A stretch of 64,000 nt of DNA from Parendozoicomonas haliclonae. Its GTDB lineage: Bacteria; Pseudomonadota; Gammaproteobacteria; Pseudomonadales; Endozoicomonadaceae. Numbering within the stretch: position 1 is the first letter of the stretch; each line of letters opens with the position of its first letter. Below are positions 30,250-39,649 of this stretch, piece after piece. The stretch is taken from positions 62,001 through 126,000 of the forward strand of contig NZ_FWPT01000012.1 of NCBI RefSeq assembly GCF_900174585.1, in the 5' to 3' direction. The translations under genes and the position numbers were made by a program. Below the pieces are notes generated by a model. The model did not search any database, had not been told where the DNA came from, and saw nothing but the letters and a program-made list of their open reading frames with translations.

Positions 30250-31830
30250 ATGATAATCGGACGTCTATTGAAATTAGTGTCGCTGTCTTTTCCGGGGTGT
30301 TTGATCGTCGCTCTGACGTGTGGAGCATTTGCTGTTGCCGGTGTAGGGGAGGCGGCAGGAGGGGCTGCTAAAGCGTCCCGATTCAAAGCGGGTGAGAAAA
30401 CTGTTCCTCAGGCCTCTTCCCTTAATTCTGATACTGCTGATTACGGTGCTGATGGTGTCTCGGCTTCCGATGAGGAGGGTCGCCCTCAGGATGATGCCAG
30501 TTCTGTAAGTAGTACGGGCAGCGATGCAGAGGGTGAGAGTCTGCGGAGTGGGGGCGAGTACACTAATGAGCAGATTGCCGGGTTCTGGAAATTTATTAAT
30601 GAACATTTCTCGATCTATTCGCGCATGCATCAACTCGCCAGTGCCAGCAAATATGATCTGATTGATATTGGGTTACCGGGCTCTGTACCGCCTAAAGCGA
30701 GTTTCTCCCAGACACTGCATACCCTGATTTCTGAATACACCAATCTTGCCCATGACTGGATTTACCAGTGTGAACAGGATGGGCTGCTTACACCTGATCG
30801 TAGCTATCTTGCGACATATACCCCTGAACTGGCACAAGGGGCGTTTGATGCCTTTTTGCAACTCAAGGATCCATTACTCCGTCCGTCATTGGTGCATTTG
30901 TTGTACCTATGTCTGCAGAATAAAGAAGAGTGCGGTTATGCTGAGCGGGAGTATGTTGCGCTGCGTATGCAATGGGTTGAAGAAACTCTGTTGCCCCCTG
31001 GTGTGATTGGGCTGCGCTGGAGAGTTGAGTATCAAAGGCTTTATCAGGAGCTGGTGAGCGCTCCGGATCAGATTCAGATTATTGATGTACCCTCCATGAC
31101 CAAAGCGCGACTAAAGCAGAAATTGCGCTTGCCGCCGTTCTCAGAAAATAACGGCCTGGCGATGAAGTATATGGATGTAAAGTCGAACCCTCTGGAGCAG
31201 TTAATGACCACAGCCTGGGAGGCCGGCTTTGCGCTGTTCCAGTCAGGCATGCAGGCTTCAGAATCTGATGCGTTGATGTATAAACATGCACAGTTTGTCG
31301 CCAGGCTGATCCAGAAAGAACGGGCATTGTCACAAGATAAGCGCATATTGGCTATGTCATGGCTGGAAACAGCTGCAATCAAATCGCAAAAACAAAAGCA
31401 TCTTAACTGGCGAGATAATTTATACAGCTACAAGCTTCCGGAACCGGATATTGCTAATAAAAAAGCGATGGGAAGAGGCGAAATCAAGCAGACGGAACAA
31501 ACGGTGTATGCCACTCCTTCACTAGAAACTGGCAGCTATACAGATACCAGGATCGCCATGGCAAGAGATATATTGCGGGTATTAACCGACCGGGAGACTT
31601 CATCCCGGATCATTACCAATGTGACTGATGCCCAATCACTCAAATCTCCGGGGCATTTCAGTCTTCAACTTGGAGCGCCTGTTGGCTTATCTTCAAAAAT
31701 CCGCACCAAGCCGGTAGCTGAAGGTGTGCAGAATTACTATGAAGGCTACTCGTACTCTGGCGTGCAGACTCCACTTTCTCCGAATACACGTTTGCCGCTG
31801 ATGCCGGCTGGCAGCGGCAAGTTTATGTAG
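30250..31830 (+). CDS. Secreted or membrane-anchored hypothetical protein
   Basis: I do not recognise this 526-residue protein. It starts with a hydrophobic segment (LVSLSFPGCLIVALTCGAFAVAG) that looks like a signal peptide. Then comes a low-complexity acidic/Ser region to about residue 105 (for example DEEGRPQDDASSVSSTGSDAEG). The remainder is predicted largely helical, with many Leu, Gln and Tyr. The start codon has no clear ribosome binding site; a folded leader (30196-30240) precedes it. It resembles orphan secreted proteins common in host-associated marine bacteria, but this is inference. Confidence 0.7.
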   Translation: MIIGRLLKLVSLSFPGCLIVALTCGAFAVAGVGEAAGGAAKASRFKAGEKTVPQASSLNSDTADYGADGVSASDEEGRPQDDASSVSSTGSDAEGESLRSGGEYTNEQIAGFWKFINEHFSIYSRMHQLASASKYDLIDIGLPGSVPPKASFSQTLHTLISEYTNLAHDWIYQCEQDGLLTPDRSYLATYTPELAQGAFDAFLQLKDPLLRPSLVHLLYLCLQNKEECGYAEREYVALRMQWVEETLLPPGVIGLRWRVEYQRLYQELVSAPDQIQIIDVPSMTKARLKQKLRLPPFSENNGLAMKYMDVKSNPLEQLMTTAWEAGFALFQSGMQASESDALMYKHAQFVARLIQKERALSQDKRILAMSWLETAAIKSQKQKHLNWRDNLYSYKLPEPDIANKKAMGRGEIKQTEQTVYATPSLETGSYTDTRIAMARDILRVLTDRETSSRIITNVTDAQSLKSPGHFSLQLGAPVGLSSKIRTKPVAEGVQNYYEGYSYSGVQTPLSPNTRLPLMPAGSGKFM

Positions 31831-31849
31831 CTAGTACAATTTTACGTTG

Positions 31850-32182
31850 TTAGTGAAGCGTCTCACTCATGCGGTGAGGGGGAACATCTATTTTGGCGAG
31901 CCGTTTACCCAGCATATGGATTGAGCCTTCGTAGCGGTCATCCCCCGTTGCTGAAAACTCAAACGCACAGATAAACAATGGAGTGAGAATGCCGTTTGGC
32001 GCTCTTTTAAAACCAGACAGTTTCAGAGCAACATTACTGTCGAGTAGTTGCAGGTTCAGTTTCTTGCAGTGACGTTCAGCGTGGTGAAAGGCCCGCTGGC
32101 GAACATCCTGCAGGTTCCACCAGGCCAAAACGACCAATATCAACAAGGTCAGTACAACAATATCGGTCAGTTCAAGATACAT
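31850..32182 (-). CDS. DUF3301 family membrane-anchored protein
   Basis: A 110-residue protein with one N-terminal TM helix (DIVVLTLLILVVLAWWNL) and a DUF3301-like soluble part: AFHHAERHCKKLNLQLLDSNVALK, then FEFSATGDDRYEGSIHMLG and a conserved PPHR near the C-terminus. The function is unknown for the whole family. It follows minE in the same direction after 77 bases and could be transcribed with the min genes. Confidence 0.72.
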   Translation of the reverse strand: MYLELTDIVVLTLLILVVLAWWNLQDVRQRAFHHAERHCKKLNLQLLDSNVALKLSGFKRAPNGILTPLFICAFEFSATGDDRYEGSIHMLGKRLAKIDVPPHRMSETLH

Positions 32183-32259
32183 TCGCAGTCATCCGTGCCA
32201 TTTTTATTGTTATCGCTAGAGTCGGTTCTATACCGGGAGCAGATACCGCTGGTACCCCG

Positions 32260-32541
32260 TTAAGGGGCACCAACGCTGCAGTTTTCCGGCAAAGTCACAT
32301 TGAGTTCCAGAATGGAAACATCTTTCTGGCTCTCAAAAGTAATGCTGACATGCTCTTCCGAGACACTGACATATTTGCGCACAACTTCAAGAATATCCTG
32401 CTTCATGGACGGAATATAATCGGGCGTGTTATTGCCGGCCCGTTCATGGGTCACAATGATCTGCAGGCGCTCCCGGGCAATGGCAGCACTATTGTGTTCA
32501 TTCTTCTTTTGCTTACTGCGGAAAACTTCCAGCAGGCTCAT
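32260..32541 (-). CDS. minE: Cell division topological specificity factor MinE
   Basis: MinE activates the MinD ATPase and sets up the pole-to-pole oscillation that places the division site. The 93-residue protein has the N-terminal amphipathic and MinD-contact region (SLLEVFRSKQKKNEHNSA, AIARERLQIIVTHERAG) and the C-terminal dimerisation part (ILEVVRKYVSVSEEHVSI). Its start codon overlaps the minD stop by 4 bases. Confidence 0.95.
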   Translation of the reverse strand: MSLLEVFRSKQKKNEHNSAAIARERLQIIVTHERAGNNTPDYIPSMKQDILEVVRKYVSVSEEHVSITFESQKDVSILELNVTLPENCSVGAP

Positions 32542-33353
32542 GACTGCCCTCCAAACAATCGCTGAAACAGGCCTTTACGGGGAGTGTTCAGGAAGCGCAT
32601 CGGACAATCCTGTCCCAACAGCCTGCGTACAGCATCATCGTACGCACTTCCGGCGTCGCTGTCAGCGAGATGAATAACGGGAGTACCCTGGTTTGAGGCC
32701 TTGAGCACAGCCGGGTCTTCCGGGATCACACCCAGCAGCGGGATAGCCAGAATGTCGGAGACATCTTCCACGCTCAGCATATCGCCGCGCACAACCCGTG
32801 CTGGATCATAGCGGGTCAGCAGCAGATGTTCCCGGATTGGTTCCAGGTTCAGCTCAGCCCGCTTGGATTTGCTGTGCAGAATGCCCAGAATACGGTCAGA
32901 GTCACGAACAGACGACACTTCCGGGTTGGTGGTGATAATCGCTTCATCGGCATGATACAGCGCCATCAACGCACCGCGCTCAATGCCGGCCGGAGAATCG
33001 CAGATGATGTAGTCGAACTCGCGGGACAGGGCTTCCAGTACTTCCGCCACACCTTCCGGGGTCAGAGCATCTTTATCGCGGGTCTGGGAGGCAGGAAGAA
33101 TGAACAGGTTATCGGTGTGCTTGTCCTTGATCAGGGCCTGATGCAAAGCTGCCTCGCCATTGATGACATTAATAAAGTCATAAACGACACGGCGTTCACA
33201 ACCAAGCACCAGATCCAGGTTGCGTAGACCGATATCGAAATCAACGACAACCGTACGATAACCCTGCATTGCCAGTCCGGTGGACAATGCGGCGCTGGTC
33301 GTGGTTTTTCCTACGCCACCCTTTCCGGATGTGACAACAATAATTTTGGCCAA
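32538..33353 (-). CDS. minD: Septum-site determining ATPase MinD
   Basis: A ParA/MinD-type ATPase of 271 residues. The deviant Walker A is SGKGGVGKTTTSAA near the N-terminus; DFDIGLRNLDLVLG and CDSPAGIERGAL follow. A C-terminal amphipathic helix (GLFQRLFGGQS) targets the membrane. It recruits MinC and is displaced by MinE. It lies between minC (93-base gap) and minE (overlap) in the conserved minCDE order. Confidence 0.97.
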   Translation of the reverse strand: MAKIIVVTSGKGGVGKTTTSAALSTGLAMQGYRTVVVDFDIGLRNLDLVLGCERRVVYDFINVINGEAALHQALIKDKHTDNLFILPASQTRDKDALTPEGVAEVLEALSREFDYIICDSPAGIERGALMALYHADEAIITTNPEVSSVRDSDRILGILHSKSKRAELNLEPIREHLLLTRYDPARVVRGDMLSVEDVSDILAIPLLGVIPEDPAVLKASNQGTPVIHLADSDAGSAYDDAVRRLLGQDCPMRFLNTPRKGLFQRLFGGQS

Positions 33354-33446
33354 AATAACCCCCTTAATGTTCCGTGCCGGAGCAGTGTTCGAGTAATGTG
33401 GCCCGGGTGATGTTCATTAACCAGATCATATGAGAAACATCCCTGC

Positions 33447-34253
33447 TCACAGTCTCTTCAATATCAGTGAATCCTGGTCCATATAAACTTGGACCGCTTT
33501 CTTCCATAGACTCTTGTCCATGGAGACAGCCAATTTGTAGTGCCCATGAATGGAAACCAGCTCGGCTTCAAAATGGGTACAGAAAATACGGGCTTTGCTG
33601 TTGCCGTTCACACCTGCCAATGCGCGGCCCCGAAAGGGACCATAGGCATGAATGTTGCCGCCGGCCAGAATCTCTGCACCAGCACTGACCGGTCCGGTGA
33701 GGATCAGGTCGCCATTATGGTAAACCTGCTGTCCGGAACGTACCGGAGTGCTGATCACCTTAGGTTCTTCAAAAGATGGTGCGGACGCTTGCTGACCTGC
33801 CTGTTCGTCAAAAGCCATTTCGTTCTGATGAATCGGCGTGACTTTCGCATTTTTGCCAATCGACGAGGTTTTATTGCGTTGCGGTGCATTCGCCGGCAAC
33901 TTGCGGGTCACAGCCTGAGGTTGTGCAGCCAGACAGGCAAGTCCGGCCTCGGCAGCACTGCGGCGGTGTTGGCTGTTTCCACCGCGAATGGCAATCAGGT
34001 TGATACCGAACCCTGCACACAAGTGAGCGAGACGCTTCAGATCAATCGCATCTTCGGGGTTGTGCAGATGTTCAAGGCCAACGACAACCGGCGTATTTTC
34101 AAAAAAGCGGGGTGCGTTGGCCAACAGGCCCTGAAATTGCTGACGCAGCAGATTTTCATCGTAGCGATAAAGCTCCAGGGTCATCAGTGTGACCATTGAG
34201 CCCTTCAGCTGAAAGCAGGGACTCGCGGTATGGGGGGTAATGGTACTTGTCAT
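33447..34253 (-). CDS. minC: Septum-site determining protein MinC
   Basis: Inhibits FtsZ assembly away from midcell. The N-terminal FtsZ-binding domain (QLKGSMVTLMTLELYRYD, APRFFENTPVVVGLEHL) is followed by a linker and the C-terminal beta-helix domain that binds MinD (TPVRSGQQVYHNGDLILTG, VSAGAEILAGGNIHAYG, RGRALAGVNG). The length of 268 residues is slightly above E. coli MinC because of a longer linker. First gene of minCDE; the promoter must lie in 34254-34449, but I could not assign it. Confidence 0.95.
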   Translation of the reverse strand: MTSTITPHTASPCFQLKGSMVTLMTLELYRYDENLLRQQFQGLLANAPRFFENTPVVVGLEHLHNPEDAIDLKRLAHLCAGFGINLIAIRGGNSQHRRSAAEAGLACLAAQPQAVTRKLPANAPQRNKTSSIGKNAKVTPIHQNEMAFDEQAGQQASAPSFEEPKVISTPVRSGQQVYHNGDLILTGPVSAGAEILAGGNIHAYGPFRGRALAGVNGNSKARIFCTHFEAELVSIHGHYKLAVSMDKSLWKKAVQVYMDQDSLILKRL

Positions 34254-34449
34254 CGCTGGACTGCAGATACATCTTCCTCAGCATGGCAGTAGATTAGGGG
34301 ACAAGCCTCTCTCTAGGCAAGCCTGCAGTGCCATGTTAGTGCGAATAAAATAAATTTTTCGGGAACTTGCCCTGCACAGCCGAATTTTTCTGCCGTAGGC
34401 GTTAAAAATATCTTTGGATTGAAGAGGTTATCTGTACGTCGAAGAACGT

Positions 34450-34977
34450 TTATTCAAGGGTTTCATCATGCAGTGGGAATGTGCCAGTAGCTCGATCCTG
34501 AAAGAACAGTTCAAGCGTGCGGGATACGGTGCGGAAGGCCAGCTCCTTCCAGGGGATCTCTTCTTCGCTGAACAGGCGCACTTCAAGACTCTCCGGACCA
34601 GCGGCAAAGCCGGGTTCAGACAGTTCTGCCCGGTACATCATGTAGACCTGGCTGATATAGGGGATGCTGATAATGGTGTACAGCTCTTCTTGGCAGGTGC
34701 GGGCACAGGCTTCTTCCCAGGTCTCTCTGCGGGCGGCCTCTTTAACGGACTCTTCATTTTCCATAAAACCGGCCGGCAGGGTCCAGAAGCCTTTGCGGGG
34801 TTCGATGGCGCGGCGGCACAGCAGAACCTTGTCACCAACTATTGGCAGCGTGCCGGCCACGATCTTCGGATTCTGGTAATGAATGGTTTCACAGCTATCG
34901 CAGATATGGCGCTCCCGGTCATCCCCTTCAGGAATGCCCAGAGTCAGCTCAGATCCACACAGGCTGCAAAATTTCAT
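34450..34977 (-). CDS. Nudix hydrolase with N-terminal zinc ribbon
   Basis: A 175-residue cytoplasmic hydrolase. The zinc ribbon uses Cys4/Cys7 (CSLC) and Cys26/Cys29 (CDSC). The Nudix box GFMENEESVKEAARRETWEEA matches Gx5Ex7REUxEE. ADP-ribose or related nucleotide derivatives are typical substrates of this subgroup; the real one is unknown. ATG at 34977 has AAGGA upstream. The longer frame to 35148 adds a His-rich stretch without Nudix character and lacks a ribosome binding site. Confidence 0.88.
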   Translation of the reverse strand: MKFCSLCGSELTLGIPEGDDRERHICDSCETIHYQNPKIVAGTLPIVGDKVLLCRRAIEPRKGFWTLPAGFMENEESVKEAARRETWEEACARTCQEELYTIISIPYISQVYMMYRAELSEPGFAAGPESLEVRLFSEEEIPWKELAFRTVSRTLELFFQDRATGTFPLHDETLE

Positions 34978-35230
34978 ACCGGTTCCTTGATGAGGAGGTT
35001 GTCGGATATCCAGATTGTCAGTGTGCCAGAACTGTTCAGGCAGGCAAATCCTTGGCGGGCAGAAACTTTCACCTCCATGGTGGTGTCGATGCTCATGGGG
35101 ATGTTCGGGGAGGTGCATTTTGTTAGCCAGATTCAAAGTGTCAGCCAAAAAAACAGTGTCGTTAGCTTATGGCCTGCTTCTCATATTGGTATGCACCTTT
35201 ACAGTGCATAACGTGAGGGGGGATGCCGCC

Positions 35231-36064
35231 ATGTGTATTAACGGTTTTCCCGGTATTCCGGTGGAAGGTTTGACTCTGTCGCAGCCTCAGAATGACCGGT
35301 ATGGCTTGCGCATCGTTGATCATGGTGAGTTGCGCTCACTGGTGTTTCAGGATGTGATGGGGCGGCAGCGGGTGGTGGCGCAGATGAATCTGGAGCAGCC
35401 TGAAACCCTGGTGCAGATTGACAGGCGCGGACTGCTGGCATCCTTTTTGCTGGTACCTGTGCAGGGGCGCTCGCTGGTTGTTGGGCTTCGTAACCTGGGG
35501 CTGATCCGCTTTCTGCGTAACTTTACGCCGGCCCAGTTTATTGATGTTGCGGAGGAGAACCCTGAGTTGATCCGTGCTGCGGATCAGTGGTTTGGTTTAA
35601 AGCCGGATGATCAATTGACGATTCGCCGGGATGATCGGTTGGAATATCTGCTGAGTCGCCCTCAGGGCAGCTACGATGTGATCTATCTTGATCAGGGTGT
35701 TATGGAGGCTGATGGGGTGGTGACGAACGGGTTGTCGGATCATGCCCGGCGGCTGGAAGTCATGACTGGTATCCGCGACCGGTTAACTGATCAGGGCGTA
35801 CTGATCGTTGCACTGGAAACTTCACCCCGGACAGTGGAGCGGGATGCTGACAGTGTGATTGCTGTCTTTCCCCATGTGTTCGTCTGGGAAAGCCCGGAGA
35901 CCGGTGTCACATTGCTGGCCGCATTAAAGCACCGGCAGATTATCAACCCGCTGATTCTGCGGGAGCGGGCAAGAAAACTGGATCAATGGGCCTATACGGG
36001 TTTCTCTTTCCACGGATTTATTGATCACCTTCTGGCCGGAGAATATCGGGTGCAGGAGATATGA
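35231..36064 (+). CDS. Predicted spermidine-synthase-like / methyltransferase-fold protein
   Basis: A 277-residue protein whose C-terminal half resembles a Rossmann aminopropyl- or methyltransferase-like domain (SYDVIYLDQGVM, then RRLEVMTGIRDRLTDQGVLIVALE). The glycine-rich SAM motif is not obvious, so catalysis is uncertain. I chose ATG 35231 because GAGGGGGG lies 8 bases upstream. The frame is open upstream and encodes a signal-like helix (SLAYGLLLILVCTFTV), reachable from TTG or GTG codons near 35119-35137. If that start is used, the product would be exported. It is followed by nudL. Confidence 0.5.
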   Translation: MCINGFPGIPVEGLTLSQPQNDRYGLRIVDHGELRSLVFQDVMGRQRVVAQMNLEQPETLVQIDRRGLLASFLLVPVQGRSLVVGLRNLGLIRFLRNFTPAQFIDVAEENPELIRAADQWFGLKPDDQLTIRRDDRLEYLLSRPQGSYDVIYLDQGVMEADGVVTNGLSDHARRLEVMTGIRDRLTDQGVLIVALETSPRTVERDADSVIAVFPHVFVWESPETGVTLLAALKHRQIINPLILRERARKLDQWAYTGFSFHGFIDHLLAGEYRVQEI

Positions 36065-36083
36065 TCGATAAAGGAGGCAAAAT

Positions 36084-36818
36084 ATGTTTCTCGAAGCAGC
36101 AAAGACAAACGATTGTGGCTCTGAATTTGGATTGGGAGCTGCTATGCTGGGAGGTGCCGCCAATAACAAAACAGGCACGGATGTTCGCTTCAGCATGATA
36201 GAACAGATTCGCCAGCAGCTTACTGAACATACCCCGCGCAGACTGGCCATGGATGTGCCGGAAGCTGCGGTACTCATCCCGTTAACCCGGTGTAATAAAG
36301 AACCGGAAATCGTTTTTACCCGTCGTTCCAGTCGCTTGAATACCCACAGCGGTGAAGTCGCCTTCCCGGGTGGCAAACGTGATCCGGGTGATCTCGATCT
36401 GTCGTATACCGCCCTTCGTGAGTCCAATGAAGAGATTGGTCTGCCTTATGATCGGGTGGAGCTGATTGGAACCACTGGCGATGTCGTTTCCCGCTTTGGT
36501 ATCAAGGTGACGCCGTTTATCGGTGTGATTGAGCAGGATGTTGAGCTGATCGCCAATCCTGATGAACTGGAAAGTATTTTTCGGGTGCCGGTGAGTTACT
36601 TCCTTGAAGCTGAGCGTCTGCGAACCGATGAGCTGCGCTACAAGAACAACCGCTTTTATGTCCCGGCCTGGCAGTATCAGGATTACCAGATCTGGGGACT
36701 TACCGCGATTATGCTGGTGGAGTTTCTGAACGTGGCTCTTGGTGCCGGTATCCCTCTCAATGTTCCCCAGACACTTCCCTCCATTCCTGAAAAAGGTGAC
36801 TGGAGCCGTCAGGGATGA
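36084..36818 (+). CDS. nudL: CoA pyrophosphatase-like Nudix hydrolase (NudL family)
   Basis: The Nudix box is GGKRDPGDLDLSYTALRESNEEIGL in the pattern GGxx...REsxEEIGL, preceded by the NudL/CoAse motif RRSSRLNTHSGEVAFPGG. Such enzymes cleave CoA to 3',5'-ADP and phosphopantetheine. The 244 residues include an N-terminal extension of about 45 residues compared with E. coli NudL. The ATG has a near-perfect AAAGGAGG site, which supports this start. It lies 19 bases after the aminopropyltransferase-like gene. Confidence 0.85.
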   Translation: MFLEAAKTNDCGSEFGLGAAMLGGAANNKTGTDVRFSMIEQIRQQLTEHTPRRLAMDVPEAAVLIPLTRCNKEPEIVFTRRSSRLNTHSGEVAFPGGKRDPGDLDLSYTALRESNEEIGLPYDRVELIGTTGDVVSRFGIKVTPFIGVIEQDVELIANPDELESIFRVPVSYFLEAERLRTDELRYKNNRFYVPAWQYQDYQIWGLTAIMLVEFLNVALGAGIPLNVPQTLPSIPEKGDWSRQG

Positions 36819-36901
36819 CAAGGACCTTCCCACTGTCTCTTTAACCCCTGCTTTGAGTCGTGTAGTTTGTGATTTTTGGCAGGGTGAAGGGGAGCAGACC
36901 C

Positions 36902-37435
36902 ATGATTTATCGATTAGGTGACCGCGCTGTTGAGATACAGGGCGAAGACTGGTTTGTGGCTGACAGTGCTTCGGTCATGGGCGCTGTTGTTCTGATGAAC
37001 AATGCCAGTGTTTGGTTTAATGCCGTTATCCGTGGCGACCATGAGCTGATCACCATCGGTGAAGACAGCAATGTGCAGGATGGCGCGGTACTGCACACTG
37101 ATCCAGGTTACAAACTGACTTTAGGGAAAGGCGTGACTGTGGGGCATAAGGTGATGCTGCATGGTTGTGAGGTTGGTGATTACAGTCTGATCGGTATTAA
37201 TGCGGTGGTGATGAATGGCGCCAAAATCGGCAAGCACTGCATTATTGGCGCGAATGCCTTGATTCCTGAGGGTAAGGTTATCCCTGATGGCTCCGTGGTG
37301 ATGGGGTCGCCAGGTAAGGTTGTAAAAGAGATTGCTGAACCTCAGAAGAAACTGCTGGAACTCTCAGCAGCTCACTATGTGCAGAACTTTAAGCGGTTCA
37401 AGAAAGAGCTGGTGGTTGACGAGCGGTTTGTGTAA
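36902..37435 (+). CDS. Gamma-carbonic-anhydrase-like hexapeptide protein (YrdA family)
   Basis: Left-handed beta-helix protein of 177 residues with hexapeptide repeats ([39 protein letters not shown] split across the helix). Metal-ligand histidines are visible in DGAVLHTD and GHKVMLHG. YrdA-like proteins bind zinc, but carbonic anhydrase activity is not always found. ATG 36902 has GGGGAG 7 bases upstream; the frame's earlier start lacks one. It ends before a hairpin and a converging membrane gene. Confidence 0.85.
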   Translation: MIYRLGDRAVEIQGEDWFVADSASVMGAVVLMNNASVWFNAVIRGDHELITIGEDSNVQDGAVLHTDPGYKLTLGKGVTVGHKVMLHGCEVGDYSLIGINAVVMNGAKIGKHCIIGANALIPEGKVIPDGSVVMGSPGKVVKEIAEPQKKLLELSAAHYVQNFKRFKKELVVDERFV

Positions 37436-37457
37436 TTAAGAGTGTATAAGCAGAAAT

Positions 37458-37489
37458 GAGAGGTTCCAGATTTGTGCCAGGAACCTCTC
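37458..37489. terminator. 10-bp hairpin between converging genes
   Basis: GAGAGGTTCC (37458-37467) pairs perfectly with GGAACCTCTC (37480-37489) around a 12-base loop. It lies between two converging stops. The lack of a T-run makes intrinsic termination uncertain. Confidence 0.5.
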
Positions 37490-37498
37490 GATGAGACA

Positions 37499-38764
37499 TT
37501 ATTCTTTCGGCACAGTCCACATCTGTACCGTCTGCACCCGGTTATCCTGAATCTGCAGGATTTCCATCCGGTACTTGTTGTCTACCACCATGCAGACACC
37601 ATGCTCCGGAATTTCTTCCAGATGCTCAGTGACCAGACCATTGATGGTTTTCGGGCCTTCCACCGGCAGCTCCCAGTGCAGAGTCTTGTTGATATCCCGA
37701 ATGTTCGCTGAGCCATCCATAATAAAGCTACCATCGCCCTGTGGCTGGATATCATGGTTGTGGTCTTCGGTATCGGTGGTGAAGTCACCGACAATCTCTT
37801 CAAGAATATCTTCCAGCGTCACCAGACCCAGAACATCACCGTACTCATCAACCACAAAGGCTGAGCGCAGTTTCTTTTTCTGGAAGTTCACCAGCTGGGT
37901 GTGCAGCGGGGTGATTTCGGGAACAAAGTAAGGCTCAGAGGTTTCATTCAGCAGGGCGGCCTTGTTGATATCTTCCATATTGAGCAGGCGGGCGACATTA
38001 CGCATGTGCAGCATGCCGATAATATTGTTGATATCGCCTTTGTAGACCGGCACCCGAGTGTGCTGGGCATTGCGGAGTTGCTCAAGAATCTCTTCGATAT
38101 CTTCCTCAATATCGATCCCGATAATTTCGTTACGGGGGATCATGATGTCATCCACCGTCACCTTTTCCAGATCGAGAATGCTCAGCAGCATACTCTTATG
38201 GCGGGTCGGGATAAGGGTGCCGGCCTCGTTCACGACGGTGCGCAGCTCTTCCTGACTCAGCTGGTCGCCACTGGCTTCATCAGGGTTGACTCGCATCAGT
38301 CGCAACAGACCATTGGAGATAGTGTTGGCGGACCAGACCAGCGGGTAAAGAATCTTCAGCAGAGGCTTCAGGATCAATGAGGATGGGAAGGCAAAGCGTT
38401 CCGGATGAAGAGCGGCGAGGGTCTTCGGCGTTACCTCACTGAATATCAGTACAGCCAGAGTCAGCAGTAGAGTGGCTGCAGCAATACCTCCATCCCCCCA
38501 GACTCGAATAGCGATAACGGTGGTGATCGCGGCAGACAGGTTATTAACAAAATTGTTACCGATCAGGATAACGCCGATCAGGCGGTCCGGACGGTCAAGC
38601 AGTTCGCTGGTGCGCTGGGCGCCTTTGTGGCCGCTGCGGGACAGGTGGCGCAGGCGGTAGCGGTTCAGGGCCATCATGCCGGTCTCGGAACCGGAGAAGA
38701 ATGCAGACAGTAACAGCAGAAAAACCAGTACGCCCAGCAGTATGCCGATGGGTGCTTCGTTCAA
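37499..38764 (-). CDS. CorB/CorC (HlyC) family membrane protein with DUF21 and CBS domains
   Basis: Inner-membrane protein of 421 residues. The N-terminal DUF21 (CNNM) domain has about four TM helices (ILLGVLVFLLLLSAFFSGSE onward). Two CBS domains follow (around DIMIPRNEIIGID and FVVDEYGDVLGLVTLEDILEEI). The C-terminal CorC_HlyC domain has RDINKTLHWELP. The family is linked to Mg2+ and Co2+ efflux or homeostasis. The start is TTG at 38764, 12 bases after the CcsA-like gene, so the two form an operon. This pair upstream of ffh is also seen in pseudomonads. Confidence 0.88.
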   Translation of the reverse strand: MNEAPIGILLGVLVFLLLLSAFFSGSETGMMALNRYRLRHLSRSGHKGAQRTSELLDRPDRLIGVILIGNNFVNNLSAAITTVIAIRVWGDGGIAAATLLLTLAVLIFSEVTPKTLAALHPERFAFPSSLILKPLLKILYPLVWSANTISNGLLRLMRVNPDEASGDQLSQEELRTVVNEAGTLIPTRHKSMLLSILDLEKVTVDDIMIPRNEIIGIDIEEDIEEILEQLRNAQHTRVPVYKGDINNIIGMLHMRNVARLLNMEDINKAALLNETSEPYFVPEITPLHTQLVNFQKKKLRSAFVVDEYGDVLGLVTLEDILEEIVGDFTTDTEDHNHDIQPQGDGSFIMDGSANIRDINKTLHWELPVEGPKTINGLVTEHLEEIPEHGVCMVVDNKYRMEILQIQDNRVQTVQMWTVPKE

Positions 38765-38776
38765 GGTGGTGTGCTC

Positions 38777-39571
38777 TCAGTTAATAACCATGTCCATGAT
38801 GAATTTACTGCCGAAGAACGCAAGCATCAGCAGTGAAAAACCACTCAGGGTCCAGCGAATGGCTGTTTTGCCCCGCCAGCCCATAACGGTGCGGCCACCG
38901 AGAAGGATGGCAAACAGGATCCAGGCCAGAACCGACAGTACGGTTTTATGGGCAACATGCTGGGCAAACATATCCTGCAAGAACAGGAAGCCGCTGCCCA
39001 GACTCAGGGTCAGCAGAATCAGGCCAGCCCAGAGGAATTCAAAGAGTAGCTTTTCCATGGTCTGCATCGGCGGGAAGGCCTGAATAACGCTGTTCTGATG
39101 GTGACCTTTCAGCAGGTTTTCCTGATAGGCCAGCAGGACAGCCTGGAAAGCGGCAACCGTCAGGGTGCTGTAGGCCAGTATGGAAATCAGAATATGGCCA
39201 ACCATGCCCGGAGCTCTGTTCATCAGCAGAGTTGGTTTGGTCGAGATGAATGTACTTGAGGCAATCGCGGCAATGGCGACAGGGAGCAGAACAACCAGCA
39301 GGTTCTCTACCGGCTTGCGGATGCTGCTCAGAAGCAGGATAAGAATCACCAGCCAGGAGCTGAGTGAACCTGCGGCATAAAAATTGAGATTAATGCCTTC
39401 AGGCTGGTGGAGCACATGATAAATGCTGAACGCCTGCGCACCAGCACCGATCAGTGCGAGCAATTGAACTATTGCCTTTTTTATATCCCGTCCCTGGATG
39501 CGCAGCCACTGACAGAGTGCACTGAACGCATAGAAAACGATGGCAACGGTACTGAATGTTTCTACTGACAT
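38777..39571 (-). CDS. CcsA/YpjD-like inner-membrane protein (cytochrome c assembly family)
   Basis: A 264-residue polytopic membrane protein with about eight hydrophobic helices, for example SWLVILILLLSSIRK and LAWILFAILLGGRTVMGWRG. It resembles E. coli YpjD and the CcsA/ResC family of haem handlers. YpjD-type proteins near ffh are conserved, but their function is not settled, and haem transport cannot be claimed. The ATG has GGTGG upstream. It lies upstream of the CorB/CorC gene in one operon. Confidence 0.8.
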   Translation of the reverse strand: MSVETFSTVAIVFYAFSALCQWLRIQGRDIKKAIVQLLALIGAGAQAFSIYHVLHQPEGINLNFYAAGSLSSWLVILILLLSSIRKPVENLLVVLLPVAIAAIASSTFISTKPTLLMNRAPGMVGHILISILAYSTLTVAAFQAVLLAYQENLLKGHHQNSVIQAFPPMQTMEKLLFEFLWAGLILLTLSLGSGFLFLQDMFAQHVAHKTVLSVLAWILFAILLGGRTVMGWRGKTAIRWTLSGFSLLMLAFFGSKFIMDMVIN

Positions 39572-39649
39572 CGATCCACCTTCCTCACCAGCTCAGAGTT
39601 TGGCATAAGCCTGTCCGAGGGTGAAGAGGCGAGACCGTTGATCTTGCGG

